From Castellaniella sp049671645 (lineage in GTDB: Bacteria; Pseudomonadota; Gammaproteobacteria; Burkholderiales; Burkholderiaceae_B): 64,000 nucleotides of DNA. Numbering within the stretch: the first letter of the stretch is position 1; each line of letters opens with the position of its first letter. Shown here piece by piece: positions 7,621-16,009 of this stretch. The position numbers and the translations under genes were made by a program. The stretch is taken from assembly GCF_049671645.1 (NCBI RefSeq), contig NZ_JBATVG010000016.1, forward strand, positions 48,355 through 112,354, given 5' to 3'. Under the pieces are notes generated by a model that saw only the letters and a list, made by a program, of their open reading frames with translations, ran no database searches and was not told the DNA's origin.

Positions 7621-10569
7621 ATGACCATGATGATGGATTCCTTTTTTCTGACGGCAGCCGACGGGACGCATTTCGTCCAGGGCACCTATCAGCCCGGCCT
7701 GGTCTTGCTGTCGGTCCTGGTCCCGGTCTGCCTGTCCCTGATGGCGCTGCACACGGCGCACATCGCCCTGAGCACCCAGAACCGGTCCTATCGCCACATC
7801 GCCATCGCCATGGGCGGCATCGCCCTGGGCGGGGGCATCTGGGCCATGCATTTCATCGGCATGCTGGCCTTCACGCTGCCGGCCCCGGTGCACTACGACA
7901 TGGGGCTGACCCTGCTGTCGCTGCTGCCGGGCTGGGCGGCCTCCTGGCTGGCCCTGTACATGCTGTCGCGCCAGGTGCTGCCGCGCAGTCTGCTGGTCAT
8001 CAGCGGGGCCCTGATGGGGGCCGGCATCGGCCTGATGCACTACACCGGCATGATGGCGATGATGACGCCGCTGGCCATGCGCTACGATCCCACCCTGTTC
8101 GCGCTCTCCATCGGGGTCGCCGTGGGACTGGCCATGCTGGCGCTGTGGATCCGCTTCGGACTGCAGCAGACCCGGCTGGACGGGCGCCTGCGCTTCGTCC
8201 TGAGCGGCGTCATCATGGGCGTGGCCATCGCCGGCATGCACTACACCGGCATGGCGGCCGCGCGCTTCCTGGGCGAACCCAGCCTGGCCGACAACACCAT
8301 CCGCGTGGACGCCACCTACGGCGCCCTGGCCCTGTCGTCCCTGACCCTCACCATCGGCGTGCTGGTGGCGGCGCTGAACGGCCTGATCCACACCCGCGAG
8401 CTGTATCGCGAGATGGAGCTGAGCAAGTCGCGCCTGCGGGCCATCGTCGACACGGCGGTGGATGCCCTCATCACCATCGATGGCCACGGCACGGTGCAGG
8501 AATTCAGCCCGTCGGCCGAACGCCTGTTCGGCTACGCCGCCGACGAGGTCGTCGGCCGCAACGTCAAGATGCTGATGCCGGAGCCTTATCATTCGGAGCA
8601 CGACGGCTACCTGCGACGCTATCACGCCACGGGCGAAGCCCACATCATCGGCACGGGCCGCGAAGTCACCGGTCGACGCAAGGACGGCACGCAGATGCCC
8701 TTGCGCCTGGCCGTCGGCCGGGTGAACCTGATCGGCACGGAACGGCTCTACGTCGGCATGCTGACCGACATCAGCGACCGCCAAGCCCTGGAAGCGTCCC
8801 TGCGCGACGCCGCGCAGCGGGCGGAACAGGCCGCCGCCGCCAAGACCCGGTTCCTGGCCAACATGAGCCACGAAATCCGCACCCCCATGAACTCCATCAT
8901 CGGCTTCGCCGAACTCCTGCAACAGACCGACCTGACCCCCATCCAGCGCAATTACCTGAATACGGTCGGCCAGTCCTCGCGCACGCTGCTGCGGCTGATC
9001 AACGACATCCTGGACACCACGAAACTGGAGCATGGCCGGGTGGAACTGGAAAGCAGGGACTTTTCCCTGAAAGCCCTGGCGCACCAGATCGAATCATCCC
9101 TGCGGCTGGGCGCCCAGGCCAAAGCCCTGAGCCTGAGCACCCACTATCCCGACAGCATGCCGGAGTACTTCCAGGGCGACACGCTGCGCTTGCTGCAAAT
9201 CCTGACCAATCTGGTGGGCAATGCCATCAAATTCACGGAAACCGGCGGGGTCGAGCTGTATTTCGCGTATGAACAGGGCATCGTGCACGCACAGGTGCGG
9301 GACACCGGGATCGGCATGAGCCCGGATCAGATCCGGGCGATCTTCGACCCATTCACCCAGGCCGACGCCTCGATCAGCCGGCGTTTCGGCGGCACGGGCC
9401 TGGGCACGACCATCGCCCGGCAACTGGTGCAGTCCATGGGAGGCCGGATCGAGGTCAGCAGCATTCCCGGCCAGGGCAGCACCTTCCACATCTGGCTGCC
9501 GCTGCCGCTGGGCAAAGCGCCCGTCCACGAACCCTCCGCCGACAAGCCGACCGCGTTGCCCCCGCTGCACGTGCTGATCGCCGACGACATCGACTTGAAC
9601 CTGGAGCTTCTGACCCTGACGCTGCAGGCTCAGGGCCACCAGGTGACGCCGGCCCGGGACGGCCAGGAAGCTCTTGAAAAATTCATGGCGGGCGCATTCG
9701 ACGTCGTACTGATGGACGTCCACATGCCGGGCACCGACGGGCTGCAGGCCACCCGCCTGATCCGGCAGCACGAAAGACGACACGACCTGCGGCCCACCCC
9801 CGTCATCGCCCTGACGGCCAGCGTCATGGCCCACGACCGTCAACAGGCGCAGCAGGCCGGGATGAACGGCTTTGCCGTCAAACCGCTGGATGCGCCGCGC
9901 CTGTTCGCCGAAATGGCCCGGGTGACGACCGGACAGCCGGCGGCGGTCGCGGCGGCTGCCCGGCCGCGCCCCGCCGCCGCCGAACCGGCAATCGACTGGG
10001 CCCGGGGCGTCGCGCTCTGGGATACCCGGGAACGCCTGGCCGAACGGGTCCTGGGCTTCCTGGACCAGGCGGCCGCCCAATACCCCCTGCCCGCCGCCGA
10101 CGACGCGGCGGTCGACCCGGACGCCCTGCACTTCAGCCTGCACGGCCTGCGGGGCGCCGCCGGCAACCTGGCCCTGGCGGCGGTGGCCCGCTGCGCGGCG
10201 GACCTGGACGACCAGACGCGGGCGGGCCTGGCCCATGTCGCCCAGGCCCGCATCCCGCATCTGCGGGCCCTGATGGACGCCGCTCACCGGGAAGCCCGCT
10301 CCGCCATCGAAACCTCCGCCCCTCGGGCAGCCACGACCCCATCCCCGGCAGCTCCGCCCGCGAAACTGCTGGACACCATGACTGCGCTGCGCGCCGTGCT
10401 GGCTAGACACGAATTGGACGACCCGGCCCTGGACACGGTCTGCGCCGGCCTGAGCGCGCACGGCCACCACACCCGATCCCAGGCGCTGCGCGAAGCCATC
10501 GACAGCTTCGACTTCGACCGCGCCAGCGCCCTGCTGGGCGCTTGGCTGGACGAGGAAACGCCCGCATGA
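7621..10569 (+). CDS. MHYT-PAS hybrid histidine kinase with receiver and HPt domains
   Basis: This is a 982-residue phosphorelay sensor. Domains in order: seven-helix MHYT region about 10-255, with MHFIG, MHYTG and MHYTG motifs proposed in this family to bind copper; PAS 267-390; HisKA with phospho-His 417 (SHEIRTP); HATPase (GTGLGTTIARQL); receiver with Asp699 (VVLMDVHMPG); HPt with His841 (HGLRGAAGNL). The PAS closely follows the heme PAS of Bradyrhizobium FixL (IDGHG, AERLFG, LMPEP, RKDGT), including His341 in HIIGTGR, the position of the FixL heme ligand. Start choice is uncertain: four ATGs cluster at 7621-7635 without a ribosome site. The stop overlaps the HD-GYP gene start, indicating a partner pair. 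Confidence 0.9.
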   Translation: MTMMMDSFFLTAADGTHFVQGTYQPGLVLLSVLVPVCLSLMALHTAHIALSTQNRSYRHIAIAMGGIALGGGIWAMHFIGMLAFTLPAPVHYDMGLTLLSLLPGWAASWLALYMLSRQVLPRSLLVISGALMGAGIGLMHYTGMMAMMTPLAMRYDPTLFALSIGVAVGLAMLALWIRFGLQQTRLDGRLRFVLSGVIMGVAIAGMHYTGMAAARFLGEPSLADNTIRVDATYGALALSSLTLTIGVLVAALNGLIHTRELYREMELSKSRLRAIVDTAVDALITIDGHGTVQEFSPSAERLFGYAADEVVGRNVKMLMPEPYHSEHDGYLRRYHATGEAHIIGTGREVTGRRKDGTQMPLRLAVGRVNLIGTERLYVGMLTDISDRQALEASLRDAAQRAEQAAAAKTRFLANMSHEIRTPMNSIIGFAELLQQTDLTPIQRNYLNTVGQSSRTLLRLINDILDTTKLEHGRVELESRDFSLKALAHQIESSLRLGAQAKALSLSTHYPDSMPEYFQGDTLRLLQILTNLVGNAIKFTETGGVELYFAYEQGIVHAQVRDTGIGMSPDQIRAIFDPFTQADASISRRFGGTGLGTTIARQLVQSMGGRIEVSSIPGQGSTFHIWLPLPLGKAPVHEPSADKPTALPPLHVLIADDIDLNLELLTLTLQAQGHQVTPARDGQEALEKFMAGAFDVVLMDVHMPGTDGLQATRLIRQHERRHDLRPTPVIALTASVMAHDRQQAQQAGMNGFAVKPLDAPRLFAEMARVTTGQPAAVAAAARPRPAAAEPAIDWARGVALWDTRERLAERVLGFLDQAAAQYPLPAADDAAVDPDALHFSLHGLRGAAGNLALAAVARCAADLDDQTRAGLAHVAQARIPHLRALMDAAHREARSAIETSAPRAATTPSPAAPPAKLLDTMTALRAVLARHELDDPALDTVCAGLSAHGHHTRSQALREAIDSFDFDRASALLGAWLDEETPA

Positions 10570-11582
10570 ACACGCCGCTCGACATGCGCCGCACCCTGCT
10601 GCTGGTGGACGACGAATCCACGAACCTGCAGGTATTGCGCCACACGCTGCAGGCCGATTACCGCCTGTTGTTCGCCAAGGACGGCCCTACGGCCCTGTCG
10701 CTGGTCGCCAAGGACCGGCCCGACCTGATCCTGCTGGACATCATGATGCCCGGCATGTCGGGCTACGAAGTCTGCGCCGCGCTGAAACGCGACGACGTCA
10801 CCCGCCCGATTCCCGTCATCTTCGTCACGGCGCTCAATGAAGCCTCGGATGAGCAGAAAGGGCTGGAACTGGGCGCCGTGGACTATATCGCCAAGCCGTT
10901 CAGCCCGCCCATCGTCCAGGCCCGCGTGCGCACGCATCTGTCCCTGGTGCAGGCCACCGAAGTGCGCGAAACCCGGCTGCAGATCATCCGCTGCCTGGGG
11001 GCCGCCGCGGAATACCGGGACAACGAGACCGGCCTGCACATCGTGCGCATGAGCCATTACGCCTGGCGTCTGGCGCGCGAGATCGGCTACAGCGACGAAG
11101 CCGCCGACGAGCTGCTGCATGCCGCTCCGATGCACGACGTCGGCAAGATCGGCATCCCGGACGGCGTCCTGCTCAAGCCCGGCAAGCTGGACGCAGCCGA
11201 ATGGGCCATCATGCGCCAGCACCCCATCATCGGGGCCCGCATCATCGGCGAACACCCCTCCGGCCTGCTGCGGCTTGCCGCCAGCATCGCCCTGCACCAT
11301 CATGAAAAATGGGATGGCAGCGGCTACCCTCACGGCCTGGCCGGCCCGTCCATTCCCCAGGCGGCCCGCATCGTGGCCCTGGCGGATGTGTTCGACGCCC
11401 TGACCAGCATCCGCCCCTACAAACCCGCCTGGCCCGTGGACGAGGCCATGGACCACATCCGGCAGCAAAGCGGCCGCCACTTCGAACCCGCGCTCGTCGA
11501 GGCCTTCGAGCGCTGCCTGCCGGACATCCTGATATTCAAGGAACGTTGGGCGGACGAGCCCAGAGAATTGATCGAGCCCTGA
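10566..11582 (+). CDS. Response regulator with HD-GYP phosphodiesterase domain (RpfG type)
   Basis: This is a 338-residue regulator: receiver domain 8-125 with phospho-acceptor Asp58 (LILLDIMMPG), then an HD-GYP domain that in this family hydrolyses cyclic di-GMP. The HD motif (MHDVGKIGIPDG) and the GYP motif (HHEKWDGSGYPHGL) are complete, so enzymatic activity is expected. The ATG overlaps the kinase stop by four bases. It is very likely the output of the preceding phosphorelay, with phosphate passing His-Asp-His-Asp from kinase to HPt to Asp58. It belongs to the same architecture as RpfG of Xanthomonas, but the partner kinase here is not RpfC-like at its sensor end. Confidence 0.93.
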   Translation: MNTPLDMRRTLLLVDDESTNLQVLRHTLQADYRLLFAKDGPTALSLVAKDRPDLILLDIMMPGMSGYEVCAALKRDDVTRPIPVIFVTALNEASDEQKGLELGAVDYIAKPFSPPIVQARVRTHLSLVQATEVRETRLQIIRCLGAAAEYRDNETGLHIVRMSHYAWRLAREIGYSDEAADELLHAAPMHDVGKIGIPDGVLLKPGKLDAAEWAIMRQHPIIGARIIGEHPSGLLRLAASIALHHHEKWDGSGYPHGLAGPSIPQAARIVALADVFDALTSIRPYKPAWPVDEAMDHIRQQSGRHFEPALVEAFERCLPDILIFKERWADEPRELIEP

Positions 11583-11594
11583 AGGGCGGTTCTC

Positions 11595-11610
11595 CGCGCC
11601 GACCGGCGCG
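11595..11610. terminator. Short GC hairpin between convergent genes
   Basis: The repeat cgcgcc-gacc-ggcgcg lies between the HD-GYP stop (11582) and the arsB stop (11640). There is no T-run, so it is a weak candidate only. Confidence 0.3.
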
Positions 11611-11639
11611 CCCCTGCCGGGCCGAGGCGTTTTCGGGGA

Positions 11640-12953
11640 TCAGGCCGCCGGGCCGATCAGGGCCAGCCATCCATACAAGGCCGTCAGCGTCAGCAGCAGG
11701 ACCGGCGGGGTGATCAGGATGCCGATCCGCATGTACCGCCCCCAACTGATCCCATAGCCCTTGCCCGCCAGCACATGCAGCCACAACAGGGTGGCCAGGC
11801 TGCCGATCGGGGTGAACTTCGGCCCCAGGTCGTTGCCGATGACATTGGCGTAGACCATCAGTTCCCGGGTATGGGGGGACACATGCGCCTGGCCGACGGC
11901 CAGCGCCCCGATCAGGGTGGACGGCAGATTGTTCATCACCGAGGCCACGACAGCCGACAGGAACCCGGTTCCCACGGTGGCGAGGAAATCCCCTTGCCGG
12001 GCAAGCCAGCCGAGCGCGCCGGCGCCGCTGTCGGTCAGGCCGGCCTTGCCCAGCCCGTAGACCACCAGGTACATACCGATGGAAAACAGCACAATCTGCC
12101 ACGGGGCATGACGCAAGGCGGATGCCACCGACACCACGGCGCCACGGCCGGCCCGCCACCACCGGCCCGCAATGGCCATCAGCAGCAGCGCGGCCGTGCC
12201 GGTCACGAACGACACGGGAATGCCGAACGGCGCGGTGATGAAATAGGCCAGGAGCAAGAGGGCCAGCAAAGGCGGCGCCGCGCGGAAAATCAAGGCATCC
12301 CGGATGGCGGATCGGGGCGGCTCCAGTTCATCCACCCGATAAGATGCCGGCACCTGGCGGCGGAAGGCCAGCCACAGGACCCCAAGGGTAGCAGCCAGCG
12401 ACACCAGATTCACCGGCGCCATGACGGCCGCATACCGCCCGAACCCCACGCCGAAATAATTGGCGCTGACGATATTGACCAGGTTGGAGATGATCAGGGG
12501 CAGACTGGTGGTGTCGGCGACGAAGCCGGTCGCGATGATGAATGCCAGGGTTGCGTTAGGCGCGAACCGAAGACGAGCCAGAATGGCGATGACGATGGGT
12601 GTCAGCAGCAATGCGGCGCCATCGTTGGCGAAAAAGGCGGCAATGACTGCGCCCAGGACGATGATCAGGACGAACAGCCGGCGCCCATGGCCCGCCCCCC
12701 ACCGGGCGACATGCAGCGCCGCCCAGGAAAAGAACCCCGCCTCGTCCAGAATCAGGGAAATGATGATCAGCGCGACAAAGGTGAAGGTGGCGTCCCAGAC
12801 AATGTCCCAGACCGTCGCGATGTCCGCCCACTGGACGACGCCCGACAGCAGCGCGATCAGGGCGCCGCCCAGGGCGGTCCAGCCGATGCCCAGGCCGCGA
12901 GGCTGCCAGACCACCAGGACCAAAGTGACCGCGAAAATAATCAATGCCAGCAT
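11640..12953 (-). CDS. arsB: ArsB-type arsenite/antimonite efflux pump
   Basis: This is an inner-membrane pump of 437 residues with about 12 hydrophobic helices. It tracks E. coli ArsB closely along its length: WQPRGLGIGW near the start, ILDEAGFFSWAALHVARWG, FFANDGAALLLTPIVIA, SLPLIISNLVNIVSA, PWQIVLFSIGMYLVVYGL, SVMNNLPSTL and DLGPKFTPIGSLATLLWLHV. Known members export As(III)/Sb(III) by proton antiport or with the ArsA ATPase. No arsR, arsC or arsA is nearby, so it may be an orphan pump or have another anion substrate. It is divergent from an AraC-family regulator; a possible -10 TACTAT lies at 13005-13000. Confidence 0.9.
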   Translation of the reverse strand: MLALIIFAVTLVLVVWQPRGLGIGWTALGGALIALLSGVVQWADIATVWDIVWDATFTFVALIIISLILDEAGFFSWAALHVARWGAGHGRRLFVLIIVLGAVIAAFFANDGAALLLTPIVIAILARLRFAPNATLAFIIATGFVADTTSLPLIISNLVNIVSANYFGVGFGRYAAVMAPVNLVSLAATLGVLWLAFRRQVPASYRVDELEPPRSAIRDALIFRAAPPLLALLLLAYFITAPFGIPVSFVTGTAALLLMAIAGRWWRAGRGAVVSVASALRHAPWQIVLFSIGMYLVVYGLGKAGLTDSGAGALGWLARQGDFLATVGTGFLSAVVASVMNNLPSTLIGALAVGQAHVSPHTRELMVYANVIGNDLGPKFTPIGSLATLLWLHVLAGKGYGISWGRYMRIGILITPPVLLLTLTALYGWLALIGPAA

Positions 12954-13051
12954 GATTTCAGCAAGAGGACGAGGGGACCGCAGACGATCGGAGAAATGAA
13001 TAGTAAGCTACAGGCGATACAAGCTCCCCGCCCTGAAGCCCGCGCCGCGCC

Positions 13052-13726
13052 ATGTCGCTCACAGAACCCGTCAATTCCCTGCGCCACTACGACGGACAAG
13101 CCCATGCCCACACGCACGAGCACGTCCAGGTCATGGTGCCGCTGGCTGGGCGCATGGAACTGGACATCGACGGGCACGCGGCGTTCACGGACCCCTCCTG
13201 CGGCCTGATCATTCCAGCCGGGGCCCGGCATGCCTACCAGGCGCGGCCCGGCACCCGCATCCTGGTGATCGACGCCCCCGAATCAGCGGGTCTGGCACGG
13301 CTGCGCCGCTTCGCGCTCACACCGGCCTGCAGCGCCCTGGACGAGCACGGCGACGCCGGCCGGCAACTTGCCCTGTTGCTGGGCCTGCCGGCCGTGCTGC
13401 CCTCGCGCCGGGGGCTCGATCTGGCCCGTCTGGATGCCGCCCTCGCCCCAGCCCTGGACGAATCCTGGAACACCGCCCGCATGGCGGCGATTTTCCATCT
13501 CAGCCCGCAGCGCTTTCATGCGCGCCTGCTGGAACTGAGCGGCAGCACACCCGGCGACTACCTGCGCGCGCTGCGGCTCAAGCAGGCCAGCCGCCTGCTG
13601 GCCCGGGGGGTCACCCTGGAGGCAGTCTCCGCGCGGGTCGGCTACCGATCCGCCAGCGCCCTTGCCTACGCGCTGCGGCGCGACCTCGGCGCCACGGCCA
13701 GGACCTTGCGCCAATCCCGGGACTGA
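13052..13726 (+). CDS. AraC-family transcriptional regulator with cupin domain
   Basis: This is a 224-residue regulator. Residues 10-80 form a small cupin-type sensor (AHAHTHEHVQVMVPL, GLIIPAGARHAYQ); residues 130-220 hold the AraC double helix-turn-helix (ARMAAIFHLSPQRFHARL, then LEAVSARVGYRSASALAYALRRDLG). It lies between the divergent arsB and the downstream EamA transporter gene, 107 bases away in the same direction. Regulators of this short cupin-AraC type often control a neighbouring exporter, so either neighbour could be the target. The effector is unknown. Confidence 0.88.
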   Translation: MSLTEPVNSLRHYDGQAHAHTHEHVQVMVPLAGRMELDIDGHAAFTDPSCGLIIPAGARHAYQARPGTRILVIDAPESAGLARLRRFALTPACSALDEHGDAGRQLALLLGLPAVLPSRRGLDLARLDAALAPALDESWNTARMAAIFHLSPQRFHARLLELSGSTPGDYLRALRLKQASRLLARGVTLEAVSARVGYRSASALAYALRRDLGATARTLRQSRD

Positions 13727-13833
13727 CGCCCCTCAGGCGCCCGCGCCGACCACCCTGCGACACGGCCGCCCCGCTCGCCATCCACGCGCGTTTCTCGACA
13801 GTTCACCTGCCGGAAAGCAGCCATCATCGTGCC

Positions 13834-14775
13834 ATGAACGCACACACGAACTCGTCATCCCCCTCATCCACGGCCCCGGGAACCCCCTTGCGCGGCGCCC
13901 TGCTGGTACTGGCAGCAGGCCTGTGCTGGGGCACGACGGGCACCGCCCAGAGCTTCTCCGACGCGGCGCTGTCCCCCTACTGGGTGGGGGCCCTGCGCCT
14001 GCTGGTGGCGGCGCTCTTTTTCCTGGCCTATGCCGGCTGGCTTCTGGGTCCGGCCCGCCTGGGCCGCGAGCTGTCCGATCTGTGCTGGAAACAGGCCATC
14101 TGGGCGGGCGCCTGCATGGCAGGCTACAACCTGACGTTCTTCGCGGGGGTCAAGATCACTGGCGTGGCGGTCGGCACGGCGCTGGCGCTGGGCAGCGGTC
14201 CGATCTGGGCAGGGCTGCTGCAGATCCTGTCGGGCGCGCGGCCGAGCCGGGGCTGGTGGCTGGGCACCCTGCTGGCGGTGGGCGGCGGCGTGTTGTTGGT
14301 GTCCGGCCGCGGCGGCGACGTGCTGGCGGATCCGCTGGGCATCAGCCTGTGCCTGGCATCCGGTCTGACCTACGCGCTGTATGCGCTGATCAACAAGAAA
14401 CTGGTCCACCGGTCGGCGCCTTCCGTCACGACATTGGGCGTGTTCTCGGTGGGCGCGGTGCTGGCGCTGCCAGCCGCATGGCTGCAGGCCGGGCCGCTGC
14501 AGATCACCTCATCCGGCTGGCTGGTGGTCGGCTTCCTGGGAGTGGCCGCCACGGGCATCGCCTATCTGCTGTTCACCACGGGTTTGCGCAGCATCAGCGC
14601 GGCCAGCGGCGTGTCGCTGGCGCTGATGGAACCGGTGACCGCCTTTCTGTTGGCCATCCTGGTGGTGGGAGAACGGCCCGACGCGCCGGCCTACGCGGGC
14701 CTGGCGGCCTTGCTGGCCGGCCTGGCCATCGTCATCCGGGCGGAAACACGCCGCCCGGAAAGCTCCCCTGCATGA
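13834..14775 (+). CDS. EamA/DMT-family membrane exporter
   Basis: This is a 313-residue member of the drug/metabolite transporter family with ten hydrophobic helices arranged as two EamA repeats (about 12-145 and 155-290). Typical signatures are LLVLAAGLCWGTTGTAQSF at the start of repeat one and GLTYALYALINKKLV at the start of repeat two, plus LALMEPVTAFLLAILVVGE near the end. Family members export amino acids or other small metabolites; the substrate here cannot be told. It probably follows the AraC-type regulator in one locus. It converges on the HbpS-like gene with only 12 bases between stops. Confidence 0.88.
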   Translation: MNAHTNSSSPSSTAPGTPLRGALLVLAAGLCWGTTGTAQSFSDAALSPYWVGALRLLVAALFFLAYAGWLLGPARLGRELSDLCWKQAIWAGACMAGYNLTFFAGVKITGVAVGTALALGSGPIWAGLLQILSGARPSRGWWLGTLLAVGGGVLLVSGRGGDVLADPLGISLCLASGLTYALYALINKKLVHRSAPSVTTLGVFSVGAVLALPAAWLQAGPLQITSSGWLVVGFLGVAATGIAYLLFTTGLRSISAASGVSLALMEPVTAFLLAILVVGERPDAPAYAGLAALLAGLAIVIRAETRRPESSPA

Positions 14776-14787
14776 TCCGGAACGGAT

Positions 14788-15273
14788 TTACAGCGTGGCG
14801 CCGATAGCTTTCAGACCTTCGGTCGCGCAAGCGGCATCGATATCCCCCGAGGGGGCGCCGCCGACACCGATACCGGCCACCAAGGCTTTCTCGAACTTGA
14901 CGGGCAGCCCGCCCGCCTGGATCACCATGCGGGGATCCATGTCGCGCAGGCCGTCATTGGCCGGCTTGGAGGCGATGAAGTCAGCCAGGCCTGCCGTATC
15001 GCGGCCCATGGCGGCCGAGGTGAACGCCTTGCCCTGGGCGCTGCTGACCGTGTGCGGGCCCGAGCGGTCCGCCTTCAGCACGACTTGAGTCGAACCGTCG
15101 CGACCGACCACGACGGCGCTGACGTTGAAGCCCTTGGCGGCGCAGGTCTTGACCGCGACATCGGCCGCCTTGACCGCCAGGTCCAGAGGCAGATAAGGCT
15201 GCGTCGGCAGATCCTTGGCGGAAACGGCGAAGGGGGACAGCAGGGCGACAGCGACGGCAAACGAACGGATCAT
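14788..15273 (-). CDS. Secreted GlcG/HbpS-family protein (heme-binding type)
   Basis: This is a 161-residue protein with a signal peptide (MIRSFAVAVALLSPFAVSA, cleavage near residue 19) followed by one GlcG/HbpS domain (DUF336). Family features are the N-terminal helix LDLAVKAADVAVKTCAAKGF, the strand VSAVVVGRDGSTQVVLKAD, and the glycine-rich end AGGLPVKFEKALVAGIGVGG. In Streptomyces, HbpS binds heme and modulates the sensor kinase SenS. Here the gene lies directly downstream of a sensor-kinase and response-regulator pair, 103 bases after it, which makes a similar accessory role plausible but unproven. The upstream gap carries candidate regulator sites. Confidence 0.85.
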   Translation of the reverse strand: MIRSFAVAVALLSPFAVSAKDLPTQPYLPLDLAVKAADVAVKTCAAKGFNVSAVVVGRDGSTQVVLKADRSGPHTVSSAQGKAFTSAAMGRDTAGLADFIASKPANDGLRDMDPRMVIQAGGLPVKFEKALVAGIGVGGAPSGDIDAACATEGLKAIGATL

Positions 15274-15302
15274 GAGATTTCTCCAGAGAAGTAGTGAGGG
15301 AA

Positions 15303-15366
15303 ATCTTAAGATCGCAGCCGTTTCAGCGATATTCGTAGGCCTGGCGCGGATCTCCGTAGATCTACG
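15303..15366 (-). promoter_or_regulatory. Candidate response-regulator-controlled promoter of the HbpS-like gene
   Basis: A perfect 12-base palindrome CGTAGATCTACG lies at 15355-15366, and a half-matching site ending CTACG lies at 15334-15345. Their centres are 21 bases apart, two helical turns. A -10-like TAAGAT is at 15308-15303 with no good -35. With a start near 15296 the centres fall at about -64.5 and -43.5, normal for activator sites. Protein identity is inferred from position only. Confidence 0.45.
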
Positions 15367-15376
15367 CAGACACCGG

Positions 15377-16009
15377 TCAGGCTTCCCGCCGGGCGCCCGC
15401 GGACAACAGCCCCTGCCCCTCCAGCCAGAGACGGCTCATTTCGACCTGCGACGTCGTGCCCAGCTTGGCGCCGATCGCGGCGCGATGGCTTTCCACCGTG
15501 CGCACGGACAGGCCCAGGCCCTCGGCAATCTCCCGGCTGGTATAGCCGGCCGCGACACGGTCCAGGATCTGACGCTCACGCGGCGTGAGCGCCTGCAGCA
15601 GCGATCGCAGTTCGGACAACTCCGCCTGGCGCCGCAGGCGCGCCGACAGCATGTCCTGCGCCTTCTGGATGGCATCGATCAGGTCCTGCTCATCGATCGG
15701 CTTGGACAGATAATCCACGGCCCCCTGGCGAAAGGCCTTTCTGCAGGCCTCGATGTCGCCATGACCCGACATGATGATCACGGGCCAGTCCAGGCCCTCA
15801 TCGACCAGCTGCTGCTGCAGCTTGAGCCCCGACACCTGCGGCATGCGGATGTCCAGCACCAGACAGCCGGGCGCCAGGCGCCCGCGCTGCGCCAGGAACC
15901 GCTGCGGATCCGCAAAGCCCTGCGCCTCGATGCCGACCGTGGACAGCAGCAGCATCAACGCCTGGCGCACGGCATCATCGTCATCCACCAGATAGACCGG
16001 ATGGGCCAT
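15377..16009 (-). CDS. FixJ/NarL-like response regulator (receiver plus LuxR-type HTH)
   Basis: This is a 210-residue regulator. The receiver (1-120) carries the acidic pocket VDDDD, phospho-acceptor Asp53 (CLVLDIRMPQVSG), the switch MSGHGD and Lys in LSKPID. A LuxR/FixJ-type helix-turn-helix follows (139-200: LTPRERQILDRVAAGYTSRE, RTVESHRAAIGAKLG). Its ATG overlaps the kinase stop by one base (TGATG), so the two form a coupled two-component system. The receiver resembles the FixJ/TodT branch. The adjacent HbpS-like gene, with paired half-palindromes upstream, is the most obvious target. Confidence 0.92.
   Translation of the reverse strand: MAHPVYLVDDDDAVRQALMLLLSTVGIEAQGFADPQRFLAQRGRLAPGCLVLDIRMPQVSGLKLQQQLVDEGLDWPVIIMSGHGDIEACRKAFRQGAVDYLSKPIDEQDLIDAIQKAQDMLSARLRRQAELSELRSLLQALTPRERQILDRVAAGYTSREIAEGLGLSVRTVESHRAAIGAKLGTTSQVEMSRLWLEGQGLLSAGARREA

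Noticed and set aside
9094..10470. A 458-codon minus-strand frame opposite the hybrid kinase
   Set aside because: Low-complexity composition and no motifs; the plus strand encodes clear kinase, receiver and HPt domains.
13662..14807. A 381-codon plus-strand frame overlapping the AraC and EamA genes
   Set aside because: Wrong frame of two well-supported genes; GC-biased composition.
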